DNA of 24,701 nt from Actinomycetota bacterium (GCA_005789925.1 SXWG01000005.1:1-24701), one strand, 5' to 3'; numbered from the stretch's first letter, positions 7,633-14,908 are shown. Program-made: numbers and translations. Notes: generated from the letters alone by a model not told the origin.

Positions 7633-7638
7633 ATTCTA
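7633..7638 (-). promoter_or_regulatory. -10 box for SufR-like gene, leaderless arrangement
   Basis: The minus strand reads TAGAAT, then 6 bases, then the GTG at 7626. The box lies within a perfect inverted repeat, GGTA-TTC-TACC (7630-7640). No Shine-Dalgarno precedes the GTG. Confidence 0.55.
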
Positions 7639-7642
7639 CCTA

Positions 7643-7661
7643 TTGCCATAGTGCAAATTGC
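7643..7661. promoter_or_regulatory. Candidate operator between SufR-like gene and mrp
   Basis: Three half-sites occur in a row: TTGC (7643-7646), GCAA (7653-7656) and TTGC (7658-7661). The first two form TTGC-N6-GCAA and the last two GCAA-N1-TTGC. The cluster sits just upstream of the -10 box of the SufR-like gene and 28 bases before the mrp start. A bound regulator could therefore control both directions. Recognition by the SufR-like protein is inference. Confidence 0.4.
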
Positions 7662-7688
7662 CGACGTCCCCAACCGGAAGAACCCCCC

Positions 7689-8828
7689 ATGACTGCCACC
7701 CCCGAACAAATCATCGAAGCCCTTCGCCCGGTCGAAGACCCAGAGCTGCATCGGTCAATCGTGGAACTTGGCATGGTTCGTGATGTGCGCAATGACGCTG
7801 GGGCGGTGTCGCTCACGGTTGTTCTCACTGTCCCGGGTTGTCCACTGCGCAATGAGATCCAGAATCGGGTCACTACAGCAGTAAAGCCACTCGATGGCGT
7901 TCGCGATGTGTCGATCAACTTCGCCGTGATGAACGATGCGGAACGCGAAAAAGTGCGGCGCCTGGTGCACGGCGATGCAGCGGCATCGGCCGGAACCAAT
8001 GCTGCACATGGTCACGCTGAAGGTCGCGTCATTCCGTTCGCGAGTAATGACAGCAAGACGCGTCCGTTGCTCATCTCCTCCGGAAAAGGTGGTGTCGGAA
8101 AGAGCAGCGTCACGACCAACCTCGCAGTCGCACTTGCTGCTCGTGGGCACAAAGTTGGCATCGTCGATGCGGATATCTACGGCTTCTCGATTCCGCGGAT
8201 GCTTGGCGCGGAACGTGACCCTGTCGTCATCGATCAGATGTTGTTGCCACCTGAGGCATGGGGTGTTCGGTGCATCAGCATCGGACACTTCGTCCCAGAG
8301 GGGCAGGCGATCATTTGGCGTGGACCGATGTTGCACAAGGCGCTTGAGCAGTTCCTCACCGACGTCTTTTGGGACGAACCAGATTTCCTTCTCATCGACA
8401 TGCCGCCGGGAACAGGTGACATTGCGCTCAGCCTCAGTCAGTATCTGCCACGCGCAGAGGTGTACGTGGTGACGACACCGCAACCCGCCGCGCAAAAAGT
8501 CGCTCGGTTGTCTGCGGCAATGGCGGAGAAAGTGAACTTGCCGGTGAAGGGCGTCATCGAGAACATGTCATGGTTCACCGGTGACGATGGAAAGCGCTAT
8601 GAATTGTTCGGCGCCGGTGGTGGACGCGAGCTTGCTGAAGAACTCGAGGTGCCTTTGCTCGCCCAGATTCCACTCGTCGCACAACTTCGCGAAGGTGGCG
8701 ACGATGGACGTCCGATCGCGGCCGTCGCTCCCGACTCAGAGCCGGCCAGTGCGTTCTTTGCTCTCGCCGAGAAGATCGAGCAGATGGCCCCGAAGAAGCG
8801 TTTCAGCAAGGGTTTGAAGCTCATCTGA
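7689..8828 (+). CDS. mrp: Mrp/NBP35-family iron-sulfur carrier ATPase with MIP18 domain
   Basis: This is a 379-residue protein. Residues about 1-95 form a MIP18/DUF59 domain (LRPVEDPELHRSIVELGMV, then VPGCPLRNEIQ). A linker follows, then a P-loop ATPase with the deviant Walker A SGKGGVGKSS at about 131-140, the DADIYGFSIPRMLG segment and LLIDMPPGTGDIALS. Mrp/ApbC proteins bind and transfer [4Fe-4S] clusters. The CxxC pair that follows ENMS in most Mrp proteins is absent here (ENMSWFTGDDGKRYELFG, about 291-306). I recall the same absence in mycobacterial Mrp, so it may be a lineage trait. C51 in the MIP18 domain is kept. The ATG is preceded by GGAAG. The gene is divergent from a SufR-like regulator, which supports an iron-sulfur role. 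Confidence 0.94.
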   Translation: MTATPEQIIEALRPVEDPELHRSIVELGMVRDVRNDAGAVSLTVVLTVPGCPLRNEIQNRVTTAVKPLDGVRDVSINFAVMNDAEREKVRRLVHGDAAASAGTNAAHGHAEGRVIPFASNDSKTRPLLISSGKGGVGKSSVTTNLAVALAARGHKVGIVDADIYGFSIPRMLGAERDPVVIDQMLLPPEAWGVRCISIGHFVPEGQAIIWRGPMLHKALEQFLTDVFWDEPDFLLIDMPPGTGDIALSLSQYLPRAEVYVVTTPQPAAQKVARLSAAMAEKVNLPVKGVIENMSWFTGDDGKRYELFGAGGGRELAEELEVPLLAQIPLVAQLREGGDDGRPIAAVAPDSEPASAFFALAEKIEQMAPKKRFSKGLKLI

Positions 8829-8877
8829 CCGGTACGGTGAGTGAGTCGATTCAACATCGAAGGAACAAGGAGCACCA

Positions 8878-9114
8878 GTGGACCTACGCATCGGAGTCAC
8901 ACAATCACCTCGCGAGATCTCCATCGAACTTGCCGATGACGATGCCCTTCGCGACGACGTGAAGGCCCGAGTGGAAGCGGCGCTCACCGGTGCGGTCGAC
9001 ACGCTGTGGATCACCGACAAGCGCGGACGCGACGTGGCGGTTCCCGCGCAGAAGATCGCCTATGTGGAGATTGGCTCGAGTGGGGTCGACCGGCGCATCG
9101 GCTTCGGCGGCTGA
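8878..9114 (+). CDS. DUF3107 (TB9.4-like) small protein
   Basis: This is a 78-residue protein of the actinobacterial DUF3107 family, whose mycobacterial member is TB9.4 (Rv3208A). The recognisable parts are the opening MDLRIGVTQSPREISIEL, the middle DTLWITDKRGRDVAVPAQKI and the close AYVEIGSSGVDRRIGFGG. No biochemical function is established. It begins with GTG after an AAGGAG ribosome-binding site (5 bases spacing), 49 bases after the mrp stop. Its 3' end overlaps the start of the first ArsA/Get3-like gene, so the two are probably translated together. Confidence 0.88.
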   Translation: MDLRIGVTQSPREISIELADDDALRDDVKARVEAALTGAVDTLWITDKRGRDVAVPAQKIAYVEIGSSGVDRRIGFGG

Positions 9115-10027
9115 TCTGACACCACTTCTTCGCCACCGACTGGTGTTCGTCACCGGAAAAGGCGGCGTCGGAAAGTCGACAATCGCAGTTGCGCTCGCGC
9201 GTCTCGCAGCTCGCCGTGGGCTCCGGACGTTGTTGTGCGAAATGGACGCCAAAGGCTCTGTTGCTGCACGTATGGGTGGCGGCATGCTCACTTTCGAGCC
9301 CCGTTTAGTCGAATCGAATTTGTGGGCCATGGTTATGGACACCGAACAGTCGTTGCGCGAGTACTTGCGGCTGTTCGTGAAGGTTCCGCTGATCACGAAG
9401 ATCACGCCCATCGCCGCTGTCTTTGACTTCGTGGCCGATGCGGCACCTGGCGTGAAAGAGATACTCGGAGTGGGCAAGTTGTGCTACGAGGTTCGCCAGG
9501 AGAACTATGACATCGTCATCGTCGATGCGGAGGCGACCGGCCATATCGTCAGTCAGATTGCTGCTCCACGAATCGTGGGTCAGCTCGCCGGAGTCGGAAT
9601 GCTGCGTGACCAAACCGAGTGGATGGCAAAGATCCTCGAAGATGAATCCACGTGCACGGTCGTCCCCGTCGTTGTTCCTGAAGAGCTCGTTGTCAGCGAG
9701 ACGATTGACCTGGTGAGGTCCATCCGTAGCCAGACGAAGACTTCGGTGTCATGGATGATCCTCAATAGATCAGAAGAACCGCTGGTCATGTCGATCGACG
9801 AGTCGACGGGGTCGGCACTTGAAGGTGTCTTGGCCCCAGAGGCAAGTGAGTCGCTACGCCGCGCAACGGCGGCACGACGTCTGCAGCAGGTCGCCATCGC
9901 CGAATTGCGCGACAACGTGAGAGACCTCGGCTTCATCGTTCTTCCAGAAGTGGGTGGCTGGAGCGACGAACAGCCTCGGGGTGACGTCGATGAGGCGTTG
10001 CTGCAGCGACTGGATGAAGAGTTGTGA
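9080..10027 (+). CDS. ArsA/Get3-like ATPase, first of tandem pair (Rv3679-like)
   Basis: This is a P-loop ATPase of the ArsA/Get3 family, about 315 residues. The deviant Walker A TGKGGVGKST at about 25-34 has the signature lysine, and the switch region DAEATGHIVSQIAAPR resembles the mycobacterial Rv3679 product. Actinobacteria commonly encode two such proteins side by side, and the mycobacterial pair has been described as bacterial Get3-like. There are no arsenic genes here, so arsenite export is unlikely. The start is uncertain: GTG 9080 has GGAG 10 bases upstream, while ATG 9062 gives 6 more residues. Either start lies inside the DUF3107 gene. The stop overlaps the next ATPase gene by 4 bases. 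Confidence 0.87.
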   Translation: MGSTGASASAADLTPLLRHRLVFVTGKGGVGKSTIAVALARLAARRGLRTLLCEMDAKGSVAARMGGGMLTFEPRLVESNLWAMVMDTEQSLREYLRLFVKVPLITKITPIAAVFDFVADAAPGVKEILGVGKLCYEVRQENYDIVIVDAEATGHIVSQIAAPRIVGQLAGVGMLRDQTEWMAKILEDESTCTVVPVVVPEELVVSETIDLVRSIRSQTKTSVSWMILNRSEEPLVMSIDESTGSALEGVLAPEASESLRRATAARRLQQVAIAELRDNVRDLGFIVLPEVGGWSDEQPRGDVDEALLQRLDEEL

Positions 10028-11094
10028 GTGTCGATGACCGATTGAGTGAAGTCAAAGGTCGATGCGTGATCGTGTGCGGCCCTGGCGGAGTCGGAAAGAC
10101 GAGCGTCTCGGCTGCAATCGGCAAGGTACTTGCGGCTTCACGTGGAACGGTCGTCGTGCTCACCATCGACCCAGCCAAGCGTCTTGCACAATCGCTCGGT
10201 TTGTCGATGTCGGGTAACGAAGTCGTCGAAGTTGGCGGTCGACTTCACGCGACGATGCTCGATGCCAAATCTGGGTGGGACGACTTGGTTCGCCGGTACG
10301 CACCCAATGCAGAAGCTGCCGAGCGACTGTTGCGCAATCCGCTGTACCAGAACATCACCTCTCGTTTCGTGAACAGTCACGACTACATCGCGATGGAGCG
10401 ACTGTACGAGCTGAGCAACGATCCGACATATGACGTCGTCGTGGTCGACACCCCACCTTCTCGTAACGCGCTTGATTTTCTCGATGCACCCGACCGGATG
10501 GGAGATTTCTTCGGAGGTCGACTCGTGCGTTGGCTCACCATTCCGTATCGCAATCGACTCGTCGGACTCGCGTCGCGCCCCTTCTTTCAGATTGCCGACC
10601 GAGTACTTGGTGCGCGATTCCTCAGTGACATCTCCGAATTCTTCGTGTTGTTGCAGACACTCGAAGACGGTTTCGTCGAGCGTGCACGTCACGTGCGCGC
10701 TTTGCTGGACTCATCTGACTGTCACTACGTCGTCGTCACCAGTCCTGGTGGCGACTCCGTGCGCGAAGCCGATTACTTGCTCGACCGAATCGCCACGCGG
10801 TCCACGCGCGTCCCAACGGTCCTGATCAACCGCATCATGCCGTGCCCCTCCGACGCGCCCATTCCGTCAGCTTCTGAACTATCGACTGCCACAGCAAGCG
10901 AGGCCCACGCAGTCGAGCGAGTGTTGTCGGCGCTTCACACTGCACGTCGTGTCCAGGCGCGTCGATGTGAGGAGCACTCGACAGTCCACCGACATTTCGA
11001 GCCTCGGGGAGCAAAGATTCTCGAGGTGCCCGACATGGCGGTCGACGCGGTCGCAGTCGTGGACGGGATAGCCAGAAGCCTCAGCACTGAGTAG
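10024..11094 (+). CDS. ArsA/Get3-like ATPase, second of tandem pair (Rv3680-like)
   Basis: This is a 356-residue partner of the preceding ATPase. The P-loop reads CGPGGVGKTS at residues 18-27: the general P-loop lysine is present, but the signature lysine of the deviant Walker A (GKGGVGK) is replaced by proline. The DPAKRLAQSLG segment and VVVDTPPSRNALDFLDAP (about 140-155) are typical of the Rv3680 branch. Because the signature lysine reaches across a Get3-type dimer, the first ATPase could supply it to this one in a heterodimer; that is inference. The GTG start overlaps the upstream stop in GTGA. It ends 26 bases before pdtaS. Confidence 0.88.
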   Translation: MSVDDRLSEVKGRCVIVCGPGGVGKTSVSAAIGKVLAASRGTVVVLTIDPAKRLAQSLGLSMSGNEVVEVGGRLHATMLDAKSGWDDLVRRYAPNAEAAERLLRNPLYQNITSRFVNSHDYIAMERLYELSNDPTYDVVVVDTPPSRNALDFLDAPDRMGDFFGGRLVRWLTIPYRNRLVGLASRPFFQIADRVLGARFLSDISEFFVLLQTLEDGFVERARHVRALLDSSDCHYVVVTSPGGDSVREADYLLDRIATRSTRVPTVLINRIMPCPSDAPIPSASELSTATASEAHAVERVLSALHTARRVQARRCEEHSTVHRHFEPRGAKILEVPDMAVDAVAVVDGIARSLSTE

Positions 11095-11120
11095 GGCAGA
11101 CTGTCCACGGAGGACATCCC

Positions 11121-12626
11121 ATGGCGACAATCGGTGAACTCGCACGGCAGCACACGTCTCTTTCGAAAGAGGACGTCTCTCATCTTCAGGCATTGACCGG
11201 CGAGTGGGGCATGCTCGCAGATCTCTGTTTTGCTGACCTCCTTCTCTACGTTCCGACGAACGAGGGCTCCTGGCTGGTCATTGCGCAAGTTCGAGCCGCG
11301 ACCGGACAGACGCTGTACGTGGTCGACTGGGTCGGGGCACTCGCAAATGACAGCGAAGTGCCCTTGTTGGCAGCCGCATACGACTCACAGGCCATCACTG
11401 AGGGTGAAATCATTGTGGAAGACCTCGTCGACCCTTGCTTCATGACGGCTATTCCGGTGGTGCACGAAGGAAGGAGCATCGCCGTTCTGACTCGCGAGTG
11501 GAGCACTCGTGGCGCACGCCAACCAGGACAGCTCGAGCGGACATACCAAGACTTGTTCGCACGCTTCACCGACATGATCGCAGCGGGGCTTTTCCCATTT
11601 CCTGGTCGAGTGGCAGACAGCAGCGTGGCTCCACGAGTCGGTGACGGAGCAATCGTCCTCGACCAGCATGCAGTCGTCGTGTACGCGTCACCGAACGCGA
11701 CGTCAGCGCTACATCGCGTCGGAATCAGTGCGAATGTCGTCGGGCAAACGCTTGCTGAAATGGGCATCATCGACAGCCCGGTACGTCAGGCCTTCGAGCG
11801 TAAAGAACCAGTCGTCGAAGAATTCGAGCAGACAGTGGACGTCACACTCCTCACACGGTGTCTTCCGGTCCTTGCCACGTCGGTGAACGCAGAGCCGGTC
11901 GTCACCGGTGCAGTCATGTTGTTGCGTGATGTCACGGAACTACGTCGTCGGGATCGACTTCTGCTCTCGAAAGACGCGACGATCCGAGAGATTCACCACC
12001 GCGTGAAGAACAATCTGCAGACGATCTCTGCACTTCTTCGCCTGCAAGGTCGACGACTCAAGTCTGACGAAGCTCGCGAAGCTGTCGCAGAATCAGTGCG
12101 CCGTATTCGCACCATCGCGCTTGTTCACGAGACGTTGTCGCGCGAGCCTGGTGACGATGTCGTCTTCATAGAAATCGTGAGACCACTCTTGCGACTCTCT
12201 GAAGAAGGGTTGCAATCGCCCGATCGTCCGGTGCGATTCGTCGTCAACGGCGACGGTGGCCGCATACCGGCCACGATTGCGACGCCGTTGTCAGTCGTGG
12301 TGACCGAACTTCTCCAGACTGCCCTCGACCACGGATTTCCCGAGGATGAGGGCGGCGGCACCGTCGTCGTGACTCTCGATTCAAATGACACGGTGCTCAT
12401 TATCAAGGTGATCGACGACGGGCGAGGGCTTTCCGATGCCTTTGATTTGTCGGCAGCGACCGGCCTTGGTCTTTCCATCGTTCGCACCCTGGTCACCACA
12501 GAACTCGCCGGAACTATTGACATGCGCCGACCAACGCAAGAAGAGCTGGACGGCACGAACCTCACGTTGCGCCCTGGCTACCAGGGAACCGCTGTCGAAT
12601 TGTGCGTTCCCTTACGCGTCGAGTGA
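11121..12626 (+). CDS. pdtaS: PdtaS-like soluble histidine kinase
   Basis: This is a 501-residue kinase without membrane segments, collinear with mycobacterial PdtaS. An N-terminal GAF-type sensor comes first (about 1-150, opening IGELARQHTSLSKEDVSHLQ), then a PAS domain (about 160-270). A HisKA_2 dimerisation domain follows with EIHHRVKNNLQT (290-301; H293, next to the arginine, is the likely phosphorylated residue), then an HATPase domain (about 385-498). The ATP-site boxes DDGRGL and GLGLSIV are intact. The N-box reads TELLQTALDHGF, with threonine at T400 where asparagine is expected. PdtaS normally phosphorylates the ANTAR antiterminator PdtaR, which is not in this window. The ATG follows GGAGG by 7 bases. 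It converges on whiB1, its usual neighbour in mycobacteria. Confidence 0.93.
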   Translation: MATIGELARQHTSLSKEDVSHLQALTGEWGMLADLCFADLLLYVPTNEGSWLVIAQVRAATGQTLYVVDWVGALANDSEVPLLAAAYDSQAITEGEIIVEDLVDPCFMTAIPVVHEGRSIAVLTREWSTRGARQPGQLERTYQDLFARFTDMIAAGLFPFPGRVADSSVAPRVGDGAIVLDQHAVVVYASPNATSALHRVGISANVVGQTLAEMGIIDSPVRQAFERKEPVVEEFEQTVDVTLLTRCLPVLATSVNAEPVVTGAVMLLRDVTELRRRDRLLLSKDATIREIHHRVKNNLQTISALLRLQGRRLKSDEAREAVAESVRRIRTIALVHETLSREPGDDVVFIEIVRPLLRLSEEGLQSPDRPVRFVVNGDGGRIPATIATPLSVVVTELLQTALDHGFPEDEGGGTVVVTLDSNDTVLIIKVIDDGRGLSDAFDLSAATGLGLSIVRTLVTTELAGTIDMRRPTQEELDGTNLTLRPGYQGTAVELCVPLRVE

Positions 12627-12648
12627 CGGACGCTTCGGGGTTGTGAAG

Positions 12649-12969
12649 TCAGCCGGCTGCGGCTGCCGCGGCTGCAAGGCGCTGTGCACGAGAGCGAGCT
12701 GCTCGCTCGCGACGAATCTGACGACGTTCGTCCTCTGACGTTCCGCCCCAGATGCCCGTGTCTTGGTTCGTCTCGAGTGCGAAGTCAAGACACTCGATCT
12801 GAACGGGGCATTCGCAGCAGACACTCTTTGCTTTCGAGATCTGCAGCAGAGCTTGGCCGGTTGTTCCGACGGGGAAGAAGAGTTCTGGATCGGTGTCGCG
12901 GCATGTGGCGCGATTTCTCCAGGTGTAGTCGGCGCTACCGAGGGCCAGGCTGGACGCGAGGATTGACAC
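12649..12969 (-). CDS. whiB1: WhiB1-like iron-sulfur transcription regulator
   Basis: This is a 106-residue WhiB protein. The four cluster cysteines are C23, C51, C54 and C60, with the same spacing as WhiB1 (28, 3 and 6 residues), and an additional C52 next to C51. The DTDPELFFPVG segment and the GIWGGTSEDERR turn are typical. A basic stretch (RRERAARSRAQR) and a run of seven alanines end the protein. WhiB proteins bind a [4Fe-4S] cluster that reacts with nitric oxide or oxygen, and they act with the main sigma factor. The GTG start is preceded by AGAAGGA at 8 bases. It ends 22 bases from the convergent pdtaS stop. About 14 residues precede the usual WhiB1 start region, so a slightly later start is possible. 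Confidence 0.95.
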   Translation of the reverse strand: MSILASSLALGSADYTWRNRATCRDTDPELFFPVGTTGQALLQISKAKSVCCECPVQIECLDFALETNQDTGIWGGTSEDERRQIRRERAARSRAQRLAAAAAAAG

Positions 12970-13051
12970 GTCAAATTCCTTCTTGGGGGTTCAGGGGCGC
13001 TGGGCGCCACGGTGGACTTGCTACTTGCATCGGGCGAACCGGTGCGAGGCA

Positions 13052-13080
13052 ACGCTACGACCGTCTGTGATGAATGGCAA
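13052..13080 (-). promoter_or_regulatory. Possible whiB1 promoter
   Basis: The minus strand has TTGCCA (13080-13075), 17 bases, then TAGCGT (13057-13052). This would give an untranslated leader of about 75 bases, which holds a GGCGC-TGG-GCGCC hairpin (12996-13008) ahead of the Shine-Dalgarno. The match to -35 is good and to -10 only partial. Confidence 0.33.
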
Positions 13081-13103
13081 GAGGTTCGGCCAAGTTGCAT
13101 GGG

Positions 13104-13120
13104 TGTGATTCACGTGCACA
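13104..13120. promoter_or_regulatory. Palindromic CRP-like site between whiB1 and GDPD genes
   Basis: TGTGATTCACGTGCACA has TGTG and CACA at its ends and contains two smaller palindromes, GTGA-T-TCAC and CACGTG. The CRP-type consensus is TGTGA-N6-TCACA; this site has 17 rather than 16 bases, so the match is imperfect. Relative to the proposed whiB1 promoter it is centred near -67. It also lies just before a GATAAA (13130-13135) that could be the -10 of the GDPD gene. Mycobacterial whiB1 is known to be controlled by a CRP-family protein. Confidence 0.33.
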
Positions 13121-13170
13121 GTGTCCTCTGATAAACCAGCACAGCGGACATTCCAGCGGAGGGGGCAAAA

Positions 13171-13887
13171 GTGACGTCAGGGCGTTATCCACAGGTCATT
13201 GCTCATCGCGGTGCGTCGCGTCGTGAGCCAGAGAACACCGTGGCGGCATTTCACACGGCAAAGACGCTCGGGTCTGACGCAGTCGAGCTCGACGTCCGCC
13301 GACTTGCCGATGGCGAATTGGTCGTCATGCATGATGCACACCTTTCAGACGGCCGTGCGCTCATCACACTTGAGCGAGACGAAGTTCCCGTCGCTGTTCC
13401 GTCACTCTCCGCAGCACTCGATGCGTGCACTGGTATGTGGGTGAACATCGAGATCAAGAATGAAGGTTCAGAGCCTGACTACGACCCGCACGATGTCGTC
13501 GCCGAACGTGTCGCAAAGTTGTTGCACGACCGAGGTGAGCCCGAGCGCTGGCTCATCTCGTCATTTCGACGCGAGACCATCGTCGCGATGCGTGATTTCG
13601 CACCTGAGGTGCGCACGGCGTGGCTCATGACGCACTGCGATCCCCGTGGAGTGGAGGCACTTGCGCGGTCACTCGCCAAAGAGGGTCACAGCGCGTTGCA
13701 CCCGTGGCACAAAGTGGTGACGCGCGAGATGCTTGAGGCGTTCCATGCGCACGGACTGAGCGTCAATTGCTGGACCTGTGACGACGGGGACGACATGACA
13801 CGTCTCATCGAGTGGGGAATTGACGGAATCTGCACCAACGTTCCCGATGTTGCGCTGACCGTGCGCCGTTCACTTCTGGGGAAATGA
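13171..13887 (+). CDS. Glycerophosphodiester phosphodiesterase
   Basis: This is a 238-residue GDPD-family enzyme, which hydrolyses glycerophosphodiesters to glycerol-3-phosphate and an alcohol. The catalytic and metal-binding motifs are visible: AHRGASRREPENT (11-23), VELDVRRLADGELVVMHD (38-55) and the NIEIKNEG metal-binding strand (about 93). The C-terminal VNCWTCDDGDDMTRLIEWGIDGICTN, in parts, closes the TIM barrel. There is no signal peptide, so it should be cytosolic. The GTG start follows GGAGGG at about 7 bases. The 3' end overlaps the opposing lipid-kinase gene by 18 bases. Confidence 0.93.
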   Translation: MTSGRYPQVIAHRGASRREPENTVAAFHTAKTLGSDAVELDVRRLADGELVVMHDAHLSDGRALITLERDEVPVAVPSLSAALDACTGMWVNIEIKNEGSEPDYDPHDVVAERVAKLLHDRGEPERWLISSFRRETIVAMRDFAPEVRTAWLMTHCDPRGVEALARSLAKEGHSALHPWHKVVTREMLEAFHAHGLSVNCWTCDDGDDMTRLIEWGIDGICTNVPDVALTVRRSLLGK

Positions 13888-14799
13888 TTGCACCAGGCGC
13901 ACGGCGTCGGGTACGTGTTCGAAGCGAAGCTCCTTTACTTCGCCCAAGTAGTCACCATCCATCTGGTACGGAAATGACCGATCGTGTGCGACCCTGACTT
14001 CAGAGACGTTCGACTGGACATCGAGCCATGAGTTCGTCGACACCCCACCGCCCCGCAGTGCAGTTCCGACTGAGCGGAGAATCTTCGTTGCGTTCATCGA
14101 CGTGAACGTGACCACAGAGAGCCCTTTAGTGAGATCAGTGGAGGGAACGAGATCGAATGGTCGGGGCCCGAGATAGGTGTAGGGGTTGGTGTTCATGACG
14201 ATGGTGAAGAATGCACCCGCAACTGATGTTCCGGCAGCACCACCGATGTCGACACTGAAATGAGGCTGACGTCTGTCGTAATCGAAGGCCCACGTACGCA
14301 GTGCTGCGACCACGAACAACGGATGACCTGCATAACGCTTCAATGCCGCGCGTTGTTCGACACGTTTCACCACTGCGGCGTCGTAGCCAACACCGGTGTG
14401 AAACGTGAAGTACCGTCCGTTGACTTTGCCGAGCCCGATGGATTTGATGTCGCCACGACCGAGTGCCTCAATGATCAGGTCGACCGACTGCAGGGCATCA
14501 TTAGGCATGCCGAGGGTGCGAGCAAACACGTTCGTGCTTCCACCCGGCAAAACAGCAAGTGCCGTGTCGCTGCCTGCGACGCCGGTGGCCACTTCATTCA
14601 AGGTGCCGTCACCGCCATAAGCCACGACAGCGTCAAGACCCCGCATCGCCGCGTCTTGGGCGAAGCGGGTTGCGTGACCTCGCCTGTTGGTCTCGACCAC
14701 CTGGACGTCGTGGTGGCGGGAGAGTCGCTGGTGGACCACCACGGTGTTCCTGGCGGTCACCGACGAGGCGAAGGAATTGACGATCAGCAGCAGTCGCAA
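13870..14799 (-). CDS. Diacylglycerol kinase family lipid kinase (YegS/DgkB-like)
   Basis: This is a 309-residue soluble lipid kinase. The nucleotide-binding motif is AYGGDGTLNEVATG (about 60-73), and LAVLPGGSTNVFARTLGMP (about 82-100) is the second signature of the family. FHTGVGYDAAVVKRVE follows, and the C-terminal beta domain ends with QMDGDYLGEVKELRFE. Such enzymes phosphorylate diacylglycerol, sphingoid bases or related lipids; the substrate cannot be read from sequence. The start is forced to TTG at 14799: an in-frame TGA lies 9 bases upstream, and the first strand RLLLIVNSF begins at once. A TACCGT box lies 8 bases before it. The 3' end overlaps the GDPD gene. Confidence 0.9.
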   Translation of the reverse strand: MRLLLIVNSFASSVTARNTVVVHQRLSRHHDVQVVETNRRGHATRFAQDAAMRGLDAVVAYGGDGTLNEVATGVAGSDTALAVLPGGSTNVFARTLGMPNDALQSVDLIIEALGRGDIKSIGLGKVNGRYFTFHTGVGYDAAVVKRVEQRAALKRYAGHPLFVVAALRTWAFDYDRRQPHFSVDIGGAAGTSVAGAFFTIVMNTNPYTYLGPRPFDLVPSTDLTKGLSVVTFTSMNATKILRSVGTALRGGGVSTNSWLDVQSNVSEVRVAHDRSFPYQMDGDYLGEVKELRFEHVPDAVRLVQSFPQK

Positions 14800-14868
14800 G
14801 GGGATTCACGGTACCAGCAGGCCTGCGACGAGGGTCACGCCATCTCTCCCTGAAGAACCTTGTGCCAG

Positions 14869-14899
14869 TTGGGTTATCGCCGATCGGGTGGGTAACAAT
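14869..14899 (+). promoter_or_regulatory. Possible etfB promoter
   Basis: TTGGGT (14869-14874) and TAACAA/AACAAT (14893-14899) are separated by 18 bases. The box ends 9 bases before the etfB ATG, and no Shine-Dalgarno is seen, so a very short or absent leader is likely. Confidence 0.35.
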
Positions 14900-14908
14900 A
14901 GTCACCCT

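Noticed and set aside
9080..11094. Arsenite efflux ATPases
   Set aside because: No arsB, arsC or arsR gene is nearby, and both proteins match the actinobacterial Get3-like pair better.
14260..14853. A 197-codon plus-strand frame opposite the lipid kinase
   Set aside because: It is antisense to a clear kinase gene with GGDGT motif, and its product has no recognisable domain or start signal.
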